DNA of 64,000 nt, from positions 7,599,466-7,663,465 of the forward strand of contig CM020514.1 of NCBI GenBank assembly GCA_009823395.1, read 5' to 3'. A model generated the notes under the pieces. The model did not search any database and was not told the DNA's origin. It worked only from the letters and a program-made list of their open reading frames with translations. A program made the translations under genes and the position numbers. Numbering within the stretch: the stretch's first letter is position 1; every line of letters begins with the position of its first letter. This DNA is from Thamnaconus septentrionalis (Eukaryota > Chordata > Actinopteri > Tetraodontiformes > Monacanthidae). Shown here piece by piece: positions 12,553 through 23,560 of this stretch.

Positions 12553-13649
12553 AATAAATCAACCACTTTTTATGTTGCTTAATCAAGGCGTTTACCTTAA
12601 AAACAGTTCGACAGGCAGGTGTATACTTGGTGTGCCTGGACCTCTGGATGCTCTCAAACGCACGGCGGGGCCGCGGATGACGGGCGCTGACGGCTCCTTC
12701 ACCGACGCTCTTCAAAGCCTCGCCGAGGAGTCGGGGAGCAGTCGGAACAGGAAGCGCGCTGACTGACAGGGACCGGCGAGCGGTGGACTATCGCTCCCCA
12801 GCAGAGGCGGGAGTTCTACCTCTCTTCTTCCGCTTCTTCATCCAATAACGAAAAAAAAGCAACAAAAAAAAAAAAAAAAGCCCCAGTCGTGCGGCGCTTT
12901 CAAATTGGGGCTCAGAGTAAACACCTCGCTCACACATCCCGCAGCCACAGTCGACTTCAGACACAAACGCCTTTATGCGTGTTTGTGCTCATTAATAGAT
13001 CTCCTGCAGCCGCGCAGACATTGAATTAACATGATAAAAAAAAAAAAGGACTGGGGGAGGGTGGATTAATGCGCTAACAGAGTGTTAAAAAAAAAAAAAA
13101 AAAAGGCCGGTTAGCTGAGAGGAAGAATTTCAACAGCGCTACAGCCCGGAGGCAGAAAACACAAATCAAGAGTCACTATTGCTTTATTCTCCGGTGCAAA
13201 ACAGCGAGGCAGCTGTTAATTAGAGCTACAGGATAAATCAATACCTCCAAGGATAGAGAACAAGGGATAGCCTGAACTCTGCTCTTGGTTAAGATGCTTT
13301 AACTGTTGTTTTCCGCTGTCTTGGATGCCCAGCGGAACAATAACATCGCGTTAAAAAGTTGATTCGGAAATATGAACCATTTCTGCTGGTATGAAACGCG
13401 ATCTTCGGGCCGCGGTTCAGTCAAATACAAATTACCTCTCGGCTCGGAGCCTTAATGGCCGTTCGCTCCACTGTGTGTTTTTTTGTTGCTTATTTAGCAC
13501 TGCAACGTTATTTATGAAGGATGCAAATGTTGGCTCAGCCACCGCAGACAGTTTCTACGCAGTGATCAAGTGCTCCGAAAGTTTTTTGGGAAGTTACGCT
13601 TCCCCCTCTTCATACAGGTCACATTAGCATAACATTAACCTTTGGGAAG

Positions 13650-13654
13650 TGTGC

Positions 13655-13685
<31 letters not shown>

Positions 13686-13735
13686 TGAGAGAGAGAGAGA
13701 GAGTAAGATAGAGAGAGAAGGAGAGAGAACAAGAG
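13650..13735. repeat. Compound (GT)n-(GA)n microsatellite
   Basis: GT units at 13651-13671 pass directly into interrupted GAGA units up to about 13735. Confidence 0.9.
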
Positions 13736-13932
13736 TGGGTATTACAGGAGAAAATTTCCCTTCCTATTCTTATAAATCAATACTTCTCATACTTCTCCTA
13801 ATTGCATCGTTATACACGTGAAAATGTGCACGCACGACTGAAACAGGGGGGCGATCTAGCAACAATAGTGTGACTTGCATTTGTGGTTTCTTCTTTCAAA
13901 TCAGGCCCTGATAGCTCAGCACAGTGTCTTTC

Positions 13933-14486
13933 GCTGCATTTCCATTACCCCTAGAATTGCGCAAAACCTAAATATCGCAATAAAAAACTGGTCATGGAAA
14001 CAGCTAAACTTTGAAAAAACCTCTCAAATATGGCTAAAAGGTTTTGACGCTCTCATGAAGTGGTTTTCCAGACGGATCGATATAGAGGTATATCGCAAAA
14101 GTGTCGTGGAAACACTTTTTTTTCGCATTTACGCGTCGCCGGACGTGACGTACTGGGGGTCACGTGACCAGTTCACTTCAAGTGAAAATCGCACGTTATG
14201 TTTGGACGGAGGAGGAGACAGAATATTTTTTACAAGTAATCAAAGAGAAAAATAAAACAACCATTCTTGACAGCAAAAAAAGTAAACAAACAAAATCAAA
14301 CGTAATTCTTTTTACGTCCCGTAAAATTTTACCCCAGAATTACGTCCCGTGAGACGAGTTTTATGAGAGTCACGGCTAATGCGCTTCACACCGTTCAATG
14401 GAAACACCTGCAAATCGCAACTGTACTTTGTCGAAATTTTAGAAATATTGCTTTTATTTTGCGAAAAACTGTAATGGAAACGCAGC
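13933..14486. mobile_element. MITE with terminal inverted repeats, PIF/Harbinger-like
   Basis: The left end reads GCTGCATTTCCATTAC and the right end, reverse-complemented, reads GCTGCGTTTCCATTAC, giving matching 16-base ends over about 554 bp. Just inside, the left end has GCGCAAAACCTAAATATCGC and the right end has a related TTTTCGCAAAATAAAAGC-type run. Subterminal GGAAACAC motifs occur on both sides. The interior has a reading frame with a Myb/SANT-like start (see 14196-14290), as found in the second protein of PIF/Harbinger elements. No transposase is present, so the element is non-autonomous. Target-site duplications were not clear. The superfamily assignment rests on the captured protein piece. 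Confidence 0.65.
14196..14290 (+). pseudogene. Myb/SANT-like domain remnant inside the MITE
   Basis: One frame reads YVWTEEETEYFLQVIKEKNK (tryptophan codon at 14203) and continues with TTILDSKKSK. This resembles the first helix and linker of the Myb/SANT-like DNA-binding domain of PIF/Harbinger accessory proteins, which have a W-T-x-E-E-T-x-x-F-L-x-x-I/L-x-E pattern followed by a hydrophobic-LD-basic stretch. The remaining helices are missing and A/T-rich sequence follows. In autonomous elements this protein helps bind transposon ends and bring transposase into the nucleus. This copy is only a fragment. Confidence 0.5.
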
Positions 14487-14619
14487 TACTCTCAGTTTGG
14501 TAGCTCTCAGTGCTTCAGAGTCACTGCAGTGCGCCAGTCCAGTGTTCCGGTTGAACACACAGTGCTGCTGTTACTTCTGCAAAGTGTTTTCGACAAATCA
14601 AACCCAAACATTGTCTCAA

Positions 14620-14910
14620 AAAGCTCAAAGGTTCCATGTTATTCCCATTTTCAATCCTTTATATTCCATCAGACTCGTGTGGAGCAGGCTCAAACAATTT
14701 ATTCCCCAGCAAGAAAACAGTATAGGCCTCAAGGAGAATTTAGCCTCCAGGAAAGTGATGCTTTGTTGGACCTTCATCGTGTTTGGAAGGAGAGAAAAAC
14801 AAGGTCGGAGATCTATCAAGGAGCTTTCAGTGCCCTTTGTGACAAGCAGCGCAGGCCATTTTTCCTGCACGCCTTTTTCCACATTTTTTTTTTTCACACC
14901 TTCTGAAAAA
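14620..14910 (+). mobile_element. CRE-core dispersed repeat, copy D (decayed core)
   Basis: The head AAAGGTTCCATGTTATTCCC with ATTTTCAATC matches the family head seen at 20000. The core region retains only CAGTGCCCTTTGTGAC (14827-14842), then diverges before its second half. The AGGTTCCATGTTAT start lies 140 bp after the end of the Harbinger-like MITE. A long chance reading frame (14497-15177) covers this repeat and should not be taken as a gene. Confidence 0.55.
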
Positions 14911-17749
14911 GTGGAGCAAGCAAGACAAGTGAAGGGTGGACTTTTCTCATTTCTGCGGATTTCAGTGAACAGTGAACTGAGACATTGTTGGAAAAAGATT
15001 GGTAACATTAGTTTTCCATTATTTAATAAAACGTGGACGCTCTTCAGTGACCTTTCATTTCATCACCTTGAGGCTGCCGCTAGCAAAAATGAGATTTTAA
15101 CAATTAGTGCCTTTCCAGAAAATTTATGGAGAAACCGCAAATCAAAACAACTGCCTCTAAATCGCATTAGAAAATGAAGGACAATCGCTTGAGGTGCTTT
15201 TTTTTTTGTCTTTTTGAATTTGGAAACATGTTTTGCGAAAAACAACAACATCAATTCAACTTTGTCGTACGACGCAATAGCTACGCTCGTTCCCTTTTTA
15301 TCAATTTGTCTTGGTCCGAGAGCGGCGCCCCCTGTGGCCAAACAGAATAATTACAATCTAATCCACGGACAGTATTTCCAGGAATCCTCTCTCCATTCTC
15401 CTGCGGCCGCATGGCTTCGCGTAAACGTCGGCCTTCCCGTTTCTCTTCTCTCGTTTTTGAAGCGAATTTTCAAAAAAAAAAAAGTTCTCTCTAAAAATCC
15501 GCCCGTCGCGCCGCTTCACGTTTCATCAAAACGGAACCCAGACATGCAGACACGGGAGGCGTAACAGCAGAAGTGTGAGTGCGCGGGCGACTGTGTGAAG
15601 CTCGGGCCCTTGTGTGTCTGACTGACAGCTTCCACACTGTCTGTAAATATGGGATTTATAGAGTCCAGAAAGTGTCCCGAGGCACTGCCTCATGTGTGAG
15701 TGTGAGTGTACGTGCGTGCGCGCGTGAGCGCGTTACTTTTTTATTTATTTATTTATTTATTGTTCATGCCGCGGCTGCTTATATTACATACTGCTATGGA
15801 CAGAGTGGATTAAAGTGCAGCCACGCTCTGGATGATTGGGAGGCAGAGCGAGTTCCAGTCAGACGCGGGAGGAGCCATTGAATGCAGTCGTTTCGGGCCG
15901 GACATGTTTTTTTTTTTTTTTTTTTTTTTTTTTTGTAGACGTGCTCATTTTCTGTGTCACCCAGTCAGATGAAAAGGCTGAAAGTCTGCTTTCATTTGTT
16001 CCGTTCGTGTTTCAGCTTAAAGAGGGAGAACATCTGTTAACACTGTCGGAGTAGAAGAAAAAACACACACCTGCCAGCAAACTGCCTGCCAGAAACCTGA
16101 AGGAGACAACATCGGAATTTTTTTCAGGGTTCGCTGGTTGGCACTGACTTCTGGAATCTTTAGATAGAAGTGCGGATGCGATAAGAGGCTTGGCTGAAGT
16201 GTTGGTCTTGTCGAAAGAAATTAGATGCGGCGCGCATGTGGTCAGTTTTGTTGCGTTTCGGGTAACATTTCAGGACGAGTGAAAAAAGGCTTTTTGTTAT
16301 GCCTGGGTTGGAAGATGGTGAGTTTTTTTTTCGACTTTTGAAGCTTTTTATAAATGCGTTTGTTTTTATAAGCTCCCATCTGTATCATCTTTAGCCACGG
16401 CGAGCGCTGAGGGACCAGTGGAAGTGGAAGAGGCCGGCGCTGCTTGCCAGGGTTTATCTGTGTAGAGAAGCAGGAAGCTGCAAACGAGACCAGCATCGTA
16501 GATGCCAGATATCAGAGCTGAGACGTGTTTTCGGAGTGCAAGAGGAGCAAACATACGGCAGGAAAGGCTTCTCTCTGCTCCTGACTGCATCCTGACATGG
16601 TTTAGCTTGACACCATACGCACCAATAGGAGGCCTTGGCTGTTTGTGACATCCTCGGCAAAGGAGATCAGATCACAGCCAAATCAACGTCATAGATTTGT
16701 TTTTCCATAAAGGCATCTATATGATAAATTGAACATACATTTGCATGTGGTAATTACCTACCAAACCTGCTGTACTCATTTTTCATCTGTATCAATTCAT
16801 TGAATGAAAAGCTAACAACAGTGTAACCCAAAAAATGTTGGTCATCTTGGTCTTGCGATGTCAAAATGTGAACGGCATAGTGAAGAGGACGGTTTGAATC
16901 CAAACTGCCAGCGAACCAAAACATTTGATTCAATGGATCAGACACTTTTGATTGGGACTGTTGGGGTTAATCATCTTGTTAGACAACAGCAGGTGATGCA
17001 ATCAATGCTGAAACATTGAACAGTTGGACACGTGCATCCCAGTTCCAAGGAGGTCAAAGACAGTGAACCTGTAAAGATTACAGTTCCTTTTACAAATTCT
17101 GAAATTTGTATCTCAAAGACAAATATTCCGAACTTTTTTGTTTGTATATTTGCTGCAGAGGCAGCACTGAAGTCTAAGTGTGGTCCCTTGGGTTTAAACC
17201 ATTAACCCCAGTTTCTTGCTCCAGTGTTTATCTGGTCCGCATTGAGAAAGACAAATGCAGTTATTTCTCAAGGAGATTACTGCTGTCTGCAGATAATTTG
17301 GTAAAACTCCCAGGGAAAAAGTAGCCATGTTGCAAAAATAATTTCCTTTATTCGAGCTGGAGAGCTTTAATTTGCCTTGACAGCTATTCGGTTTAAGGCT
17401 AATCTTAATTTTCTGCGGCTAGGGAAAAAAAATTTAACCCAATCCCTGTTTTTATCTGTTAATCTCATTACGATCAACAAAAGATTTGAATTCTGCCGCT
17501 TAGCCCGCGCAGCTGCTGCTTCTGCCGCTTCTTCTGCTGCTGCTGCTGCAGTGCTCTCCGCAGCGGTCGAGTCCGACTGCCGCACTAAAGCCTTAAGTAG
17601 AATTTCAAAAAAAAAGAAATGGTGCGTGGTGTTTGTGTCCCTCCTTTTCCCCTCCCTCCTCGTTTAAGCCCGGCGCTGAGCCATTAATGGAGGACAAGCC
17701 TGTTAGAGCAACACGCCACGCTTTCCCAGAGGCGCACTGAGGACGCATG

Positions 17750-17962
17750 CACACACACACACAAGCACACACACACAGCAGAAACAGAGAGTGGGGGGAA
17801 ATAAACATGTATTTGCATTCATGCAAAAAAAGATAACACAAGTAGATGCAGCGAAGTGACACACAAAACACAGAGTTGTGCACGTTGATGAGAGCTCGCG
17901 GAAAAAAACAGGAATTACGGTTCCAAAATAGGCAACTGACAAACACTAAACACTGAGTGCAT

Positions 17963-18000
<38 letters not shown>
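17750..18000. repeat. (CA)n microsatellites
   Basis: CA tracts at 17751-17776 (interrupted) and 17964-18000 (uninterrupted, 37 bases). Confidence 0.95.
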
Positions 18001-18002
<2 letters not shown>

Positions 18003-19369
18003 ATCCCGGTCCCAGTAGGGTGCACCGCCATGGTAACAGCCCGCAAACAGCTCATCAATTCAGTGATGCAGCCGTCGTCTCTGGTTGCGAGCGGAGCCTC
18101 CAATTATACCTTCATTTGTTTGTCTCTTGTTTTGAAGTCGACGTGGAAGAAAAAAAAAAAAAAAAGAAGAAGAGAGAAGCAGCAGAACGTCAGCTTAGAA
18201 TTTTGAAATGAATAAAAAAAAAAAAAAACGAGGAACAACGAAAAAAAAAAAACAGAGCTCGACAAAACCGCTTCCTCAGATGTCGGGCGGCGCGGCTTTC
18301 ATTGTTGGGGAGTGAAACGCTTCAGGCCACGGGGGAGGAAATAAATCCTGAGCGGGACGTCGGGCTGCACCCTGTCGCCTTTAAGGACGCGTCGGACCAC
18401 ATTGTGCCGCGGACAAATGAGGGTGGGAAACAGCCGCAGCTGAAGCAAGTGTCAAAGTGGAGGAGCGTGTTGGCAAAAAATAGGAATAATGAAGAAAAAA
18501 TGTTAATAATAATGAAAAAACCGTTGACAACATCCATCAGCATCACTTTGACATTTTGAATAAGCACACAAAAACATGTTTGGTGACTAGCGACACTACA
18601 AAAGTGGGAAGATGACTGGTGTAAACAGACCAATACGATTTGTTTGGTTAGCACAACGTTAGCGGTAAGTTGTTGCCCAAGCTAGCTGCTATACACTGTT
18701 TGACCTCTTCCCAAAGCCAGTAATAATAGTGGTAGGAAGGAGGGAAATGCTGTGTTTTGACACTATCTACTCAGAAAATCCTTTAGTGTTGTTGAGTGTT
18801 ACACATCTATTGTGAAAATCCTGCACTGCCCTGGCAAACCTCCCGCTGTGGCAGCCATGCTAATTTCCTTAGCATTGTTTTGCAACTCTTCCTGGTCTTC
18901 TTCTGCAATGTGGACGCTCTCTTTCACACCTCCATCTGAAAACCACGCTGTCCGGTTATGGAAATCACCAGTTGGAAACAGGGAGGGAGTCTGAACAGTC
19001 CAGCTGAAATGGATCAAAAGCCTATCTCATTGCAATGCGATGCAGAAATTAATCACAGATTTCAGCTTATTGATGTTCGTGCCACGACTACTGAAATCCT
19101 TTTTTTTCTCCCCGCAAAATTTGCTTTTCGGGAGAAGAAGCCAAAAGATGAGGTCACTCTCATCTCCGCACCAGCGCCGCCAGATAATACGGCACGGGAA
19201 CGGACGGCAAGAAGAGACATTTTGATGCTGGAGGAGTTTGAACGGGGATGGAGTCGAGGAAGAAGGAGGAGGAGGAGGAGGAGGGGGTTTGAGAGACGCA
19301 GCAGTGTGTTAACGGGAGCCAAGCATGGCAAATTGGACCGAATTTTCCGCCTGTGCGATTTCAATACAC

Positions 19370-19530
19370 AAGCGCAGGCGTACATAACCACGCTTAATAA
19401 GTGCCAGGCTAATGCATTGTATAATCTTCTCTAAATTAATATGTTAGACACAATTGCTCGGTAATTAATTCCTGTCACAGCATATCCAAATGAGAAGATT
19501 TATTCAGTCCCGTCAATCATCGCGTCCCGC
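19370..19530. promoter_or_regulatory. Candidate regulatory stretch, repeat-free
   Basis: GCTTAATAAG, GCTAATGCATTG, CTAAATTAATATG, ACAATTG, GGTAATTAATTCC and ATTTATTC are packed in 150 bp, next to a GCC tract. ATGCAT/TAAT density of this kind is common in developmental enhancers. Conservation is untested. Confidence 0.25.
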
Positions 19531-19995
19531 CGCCGCCGCCGCCGCCGGCAGCTCGCTGGTGCCCGTGTAGGGACGACGACGCTGTGATGGCTGCGTGCGG
19601 CAGTAAATACATGCATTTATATGTCTGCTGTGTACAAACATCCATAACCCGGACCCCTTCTCTAAAGAGCGGGTGACGAATGCCGCCCATCAAACGAAGG
19701 TCACCGCGATGAGAGGATGCCGGGAGATGCGGCGGCTCCCTTTCTGCCTTTTTACGGCTTCATAAAGAACCACGGCGTCTCGACGGGCTCCTCAAACATC
19801 CGCCCACCGCTCCGTCGCCAGGCTTCTCCGTTTCCCACACCCCCTCCCTCATTGTTTCCCAGGATTCCCTTTAGGTGAAGCCGCGAGCTAGCTAACGGCC
19901 CACACGGAGGCTATCAACCGGAGCCACAAATTTTTATACCCGCAATTTAAGCCTTAAATAACCAGGGTACAATAACAGGTTTTTAAAAGTTTTTC

Positions 19996-20310
19996 TTTTA
20001 AAGGTCCCATGTTATGCTCATTTTCATATCTTTGTATTACATCCAGCGGAGTGAAACAGGCTGACAGCATGAATTACCAAAAGACGACTCTATAAATCTT
20101 CAGAAAACAGAGTATTTAGCCCTCTGTTTGCAGCTTCCTGCTAAAACTTTTGCCATCCTGCTCATGCTGGTCCTTCAATGTGTTTTGAGGGGGACCAAAA
20201 GAAGGCGGTCTCAGAGAGAGGAGCCAATGCCTTGCTCGAGGTGTTGCTAACTAGGGAGAGATGGCAGTGCCCTTTGTGACATCACAAAGACCTAATTTCA
20301 TCTCACCTTC
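19996..20310 (+). mobile_element. CRE-core dispersed repeat, copy E (best preserved)
   Basis: This copy shows the full order of landmarks: head TTTTAAAGGTCCCATGTTAT with GCTCATTTTCATATC (19996-20030), GGAGTGAAACAGGCTGACA, middle TTTAGCCCTCTGTTTGCAGC with TTCCTGCTAAAAC (20115-20150), GGTGTTGCTAAC, and core CCCTTTGTGACATCACAAAG (20270-20289). Heads of the form TTAAAGGTCCCATG are common in fish non-autonomous DNA transposons, so this is probably such an element. Its right end and any terminal inverted repeat were not resolved. Confidence 0.65.
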
Positions 20311-20369
20311 AATGGAGCGCCATGGCACGGTTAATTATCCAATTAATTCATACATCTTTTAGCCCTCTG

Positions 20370-20540
20370 AAATTCAAAAATGCTCAGTTTTGCCTCCTGA
20401 TGGCCACTTCCATGTTTGGAAAGAGTCAAGATGGGCGTTGTTTCAATGAAGAATCTGTGCCCTTTGTGACATCACAACGTGCTCCTTTTTTAGCTTGCTC
20501 AATTTTTTTTGAAAAGTGGAGACAGCAAAAGAAGTAGAGT
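20370..20540 (+). mobile_element. CRE-core dispersed repeat, copy F (partial)
   Basis: The core CCTTTGTGACATCACAA is at 20461-20477, preceded by a GTTTGGAAAGAGTCAAGATG segment. It lies 190 bp after the core of copy E, with no recognisable family head between, so it may be a tandem or nested partial copy. Confidence 0.5.
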
Positions 20541-20749
20541 TTGAAATCTGTCATTTCAATTACATAATTATGAGTCTATGAAAAGGATGAAATGATCACA
20601 AATTTTGACTTGTTCAAACTACAGTATTTCCTGCTCTTGCCTCCACAGTGTCAAAAGAAACATTTCCCATCGCCTAGAGACTGCTTTCAAAAAAAATGTC
20701 CGGCAGGAAGGAAACATGTGGACATTAAAATTTCATTGAACATTGCTCC

Positions 20750-20960
20750 ATGTTTCACCAAGCGCATATACACTTGCGTTGTGATGTTTTTAACAGCCTG
20801 TGTGAGGCATCAGTGAGCTAGTGGTGCCCCTTAATGTGACATCACAAAGGGCTGATTTGCGGATGTGCGGGGTTTGACACACACTTTCTTGAAAAAAGTA
20901 AGTGCAGAGGTCGAAATTTCCATTTCAGGGGAGTTCACTTACAGATTGTTATGAAAAGCA
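20750..20960 (+). mobile_element. CRE-core dispersed repeat, copy G (partial)
   Basis: GTGCCCCTTAATGTGACATC then ACAAAGGGCTGATTTG (20824-20860) is the core with a 2-3-base insertion in its left arm. The downstream GAAATTTCCATTTCAGGGGA resembles the post-core region of other copies. It is the third core within about 560 bp. Confidence 0.5.
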
Positions 20961-23269
20961 TTGGTTGTGTAATTATTGCATTATATTTGAAATTCAAATA
21001 AACTTACTTCAAGTTTTGAAGAAAAAAAAAACAATAGCCCAATTACCTGCGCGTTGCTTTTTGATTGCTTTTCCAAGCAATGTAGCTTTTAAACTGGCAA
21101 AAATTGCTTTCTTATGTAAAAAATAAACAGACGGCTGTAATATCAAATGCACACACCAAAGCACCAAAGGAGCTCATGCGGAGCTGAATGCTCCCGTATT
21201 ACCCGACTATTTGCACATGCAGACATACACAGACCTGCGGGTGTATGGGTTTTTTTTTTTTCTTTATTAAAAAAACAAAACACAAAGCTCAATTAGCGGC
21301 GGAATACGCTTAACCCCGTATCGCTCCCTCAGCTCGAGGATATATTGCCTTTTCTTTTCCATTATTAAAAATATGGCAGACGTGGGAGGAGGAGGAGGAG
21401 GAGGAGGACGGGGAACAGCTGGAGCTAGCGCGGCTACATGTTTAGCAGGTGGAGGCGGGAAAATATATCCTGCTTAATGGCGGCAAGGCAGATGTTGCCG
21501 TGTGTTTGGAAGTGGAAACACGTCTTTGTCAAGGAGCAGAGCAGCGGCATCAAAGAGACGAGATAATTAAATGAACAGATGTAACTGAATATAGCATTTT
21601 ATGTTTAAATATTACCATATATCGGTCCGGTGGTTTGTTATGTTCAGATTGATTGCTCATTAAAAAATGTTTCATTTTTTTAAACTACCAAATTCAGAGA
21701 CAATGGCTTGTTTGCCGTCATATGATTCCGATGATGCAGAAAGTCCAGCTGGAGCCGTCGCAGCCCAGATGAAGGAAAGTGTTTCATTAGCAGGGACTTA
21801 AAATCTTCAGATGCTTTTTTTCTTTGGAGCCTCAAAGTCTCACTTTAGGCCCGCTCTGAACCAAGTGGTGATTTTCTGTTTTACTGCACAAAGAATCTTG
21901 GAATGCAAACAAAACATTGCAAACAAGACTTTCATTGACATTTGGTGCATTTCCAGTCCAACTTTTTCCTCCTCCAAATAGGCCCTGATCAGAGTCATGC
22001 ACCACATAAAACTCAAAGGTTATTGAGTTTTATTGAGGTTTGTTGAGTTCCAGCAACATAAAGAAGCCAACTAAGTTGACTGTTACAGAATCAGTGAACA
22101 GTAAACAGTAAACTAATGCAACATAATAGGCAGGGCCACATGAGATGGGTTACTTTTAACGGCGTGGTGAAAATGATCCAACTCTGTTCCCTCTGACAGG
22201 AAACTAGAGATGGAGAGCAATTTCTTCTCTGGCTTTTTGCATTTTCACCCATTGTGGAAAAAAATATAAATCTTGCGATCGACTGAAACATTTCATAGCT
22301 AACTCCCACTTCTGATTCATCTTCCCATCTCACCACAGTATTAAAACCAACTGACCAGGTGTGGTGTAGAAATCTACCTCCATGCATTGAAGCACATGCT
22401 GTCCTCATTGGCTGCACGCAACAGGTTTTTGGGGGTATTACATCATGCCAAAATGCTGTGTGGCTTAATTGTTAGCACACTGTTGTATTCTTTAGCTGTG
22501 TAGCTAAAAACTAGCAAGCCAGCTGAGGCATCAGCGCACTGCAAAGGTCCTGTTTGTGTGTTTTGTTTTGTTTTTTATTTAAAAAGTGGACCACAATCTC
22601 ACTAACAGAATATAATCTAACAATCTGACTTTCAACTTTTTCAAGTCGAGCGGCTCAAGTTCAGTAAAAGTTGAAGCGTTTTTTAGTGTCAAACTCTACC
22701 CCTGTGGTTTTTCCCCGCGGCTGTTGCTGTGCAGGTTATTCGTGTTATTTCTGGGCGTCGCGGCGGCTCACGGCTCACGGCTCACAGCTTGCGCTCTCAC
22801 CTCTGTTTTCTCTTGGTCAGACAGAGATTTTGTGCCCCGTGCCTGATGTGCGGTTCAGTCATCCAGCTGTGACTCGCCGCAGCACAACACGGCATCCGTG
22901 TCACCTCCTCCTGTCAGGGTCGGGGAAGCACAGAGAGGTGGCGTGCTCCGCTGACCGCCTCCACTCGGGCTCGCGTGGACTCCGCTCTTGTCAGGAAAAG
23001 GACTCTTGCTCTCTGGAGTGGTGAGTTCAGGCACCAGAATATCGCTCCCATCGCTTCTTTCGGCTTTTATATTTGAACTTTTTCAGGTTTATTCCCACTT
23101 CAGCTGTGACCTTTGCCTTGTTTGCTGTCATAGCTAACTGAGCGAGTTCGGAAATTTTGCAGACAGCGTTTTACACCGACTTTAGGAGCCATAATATCTG
23201 CTATGATCTGAGTTTTCTGTTTGTTTGTTTTGTCTAACGTGTGTGTGTGTATGTGTCTGTGAACATAAT

Positions 23270-23385
23270 GAATTGAGTAATGAGGACAAGACCTATATAT
23301 AACTCAAGGCTCCAGCTGACCCCTGAAGGAGTGCAGGAGGTAGCAGCTACAGAAAAATGATGGATGGATGGATGGATATAATACA
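23270..23385 (+). mobile_element. Retroposon-like 3' end with (TGGA)n tail
   Basis: CCAGCTGACCCCTG, then AGGAGTGCAGGAGGTAGCAGCTACAGAAAAATGATGGATGG, ends in four to five TGGA units. Many fish non-LTR elements end with a GCGGTATAGAAAATGGATGGATGG-type tail, and this looks like a decayed version. There is no coding part and no clear promoter box. It may be just a TGGA microsatellite with a chance flank. Confidence 0.3.
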
Positions 23386-23459
23386 ACTTATGCCATATAA
23401 AGAGTATATTGTGTAAATGGCATATTGACAGATGCCATCTATACAGGTAAAGACTCAGT

Positions 23460-23560
23460 CTATATACATATATATATATATATGTGTGTGTGTATATATA
23501 TATATATATGTGTGTGTGTGTACTGTACATACATACATATATATGTATATACATATGTTG
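23460..23560. repeat. Mixed (TA)n/(TG)n tract
   Basis: TATATACATATATATATATA is followed by alternating TG and TA blocks, then ACATACATACATATATATG. The tract is partly self-complementary. Confidence 0.9.

Larger units (their letters stand above)
14910..19990. other. Intergenic DNA, no gene seen
   Basis: No supported gene. Visible contents are a 32-base T run (about 15907-15934), CA tracts (about 17750-17776 and 17964-18000), clustered A runs (18151-18250), an AGG tract (19261-19285), a GCC-type tract (about 19529-19548) and a repeat-free A/T-motif stretch at 19370-19530. The remainder is unremarkable single-copy-looking sequence. Confidence 0.6.

Noticed and set aside
14497..15177. 226-codon + strand reading frame
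   Set aside because: It runs through copy D of the dispersed repeat, including its head and core, and has no domain or codon pattern of a gene.
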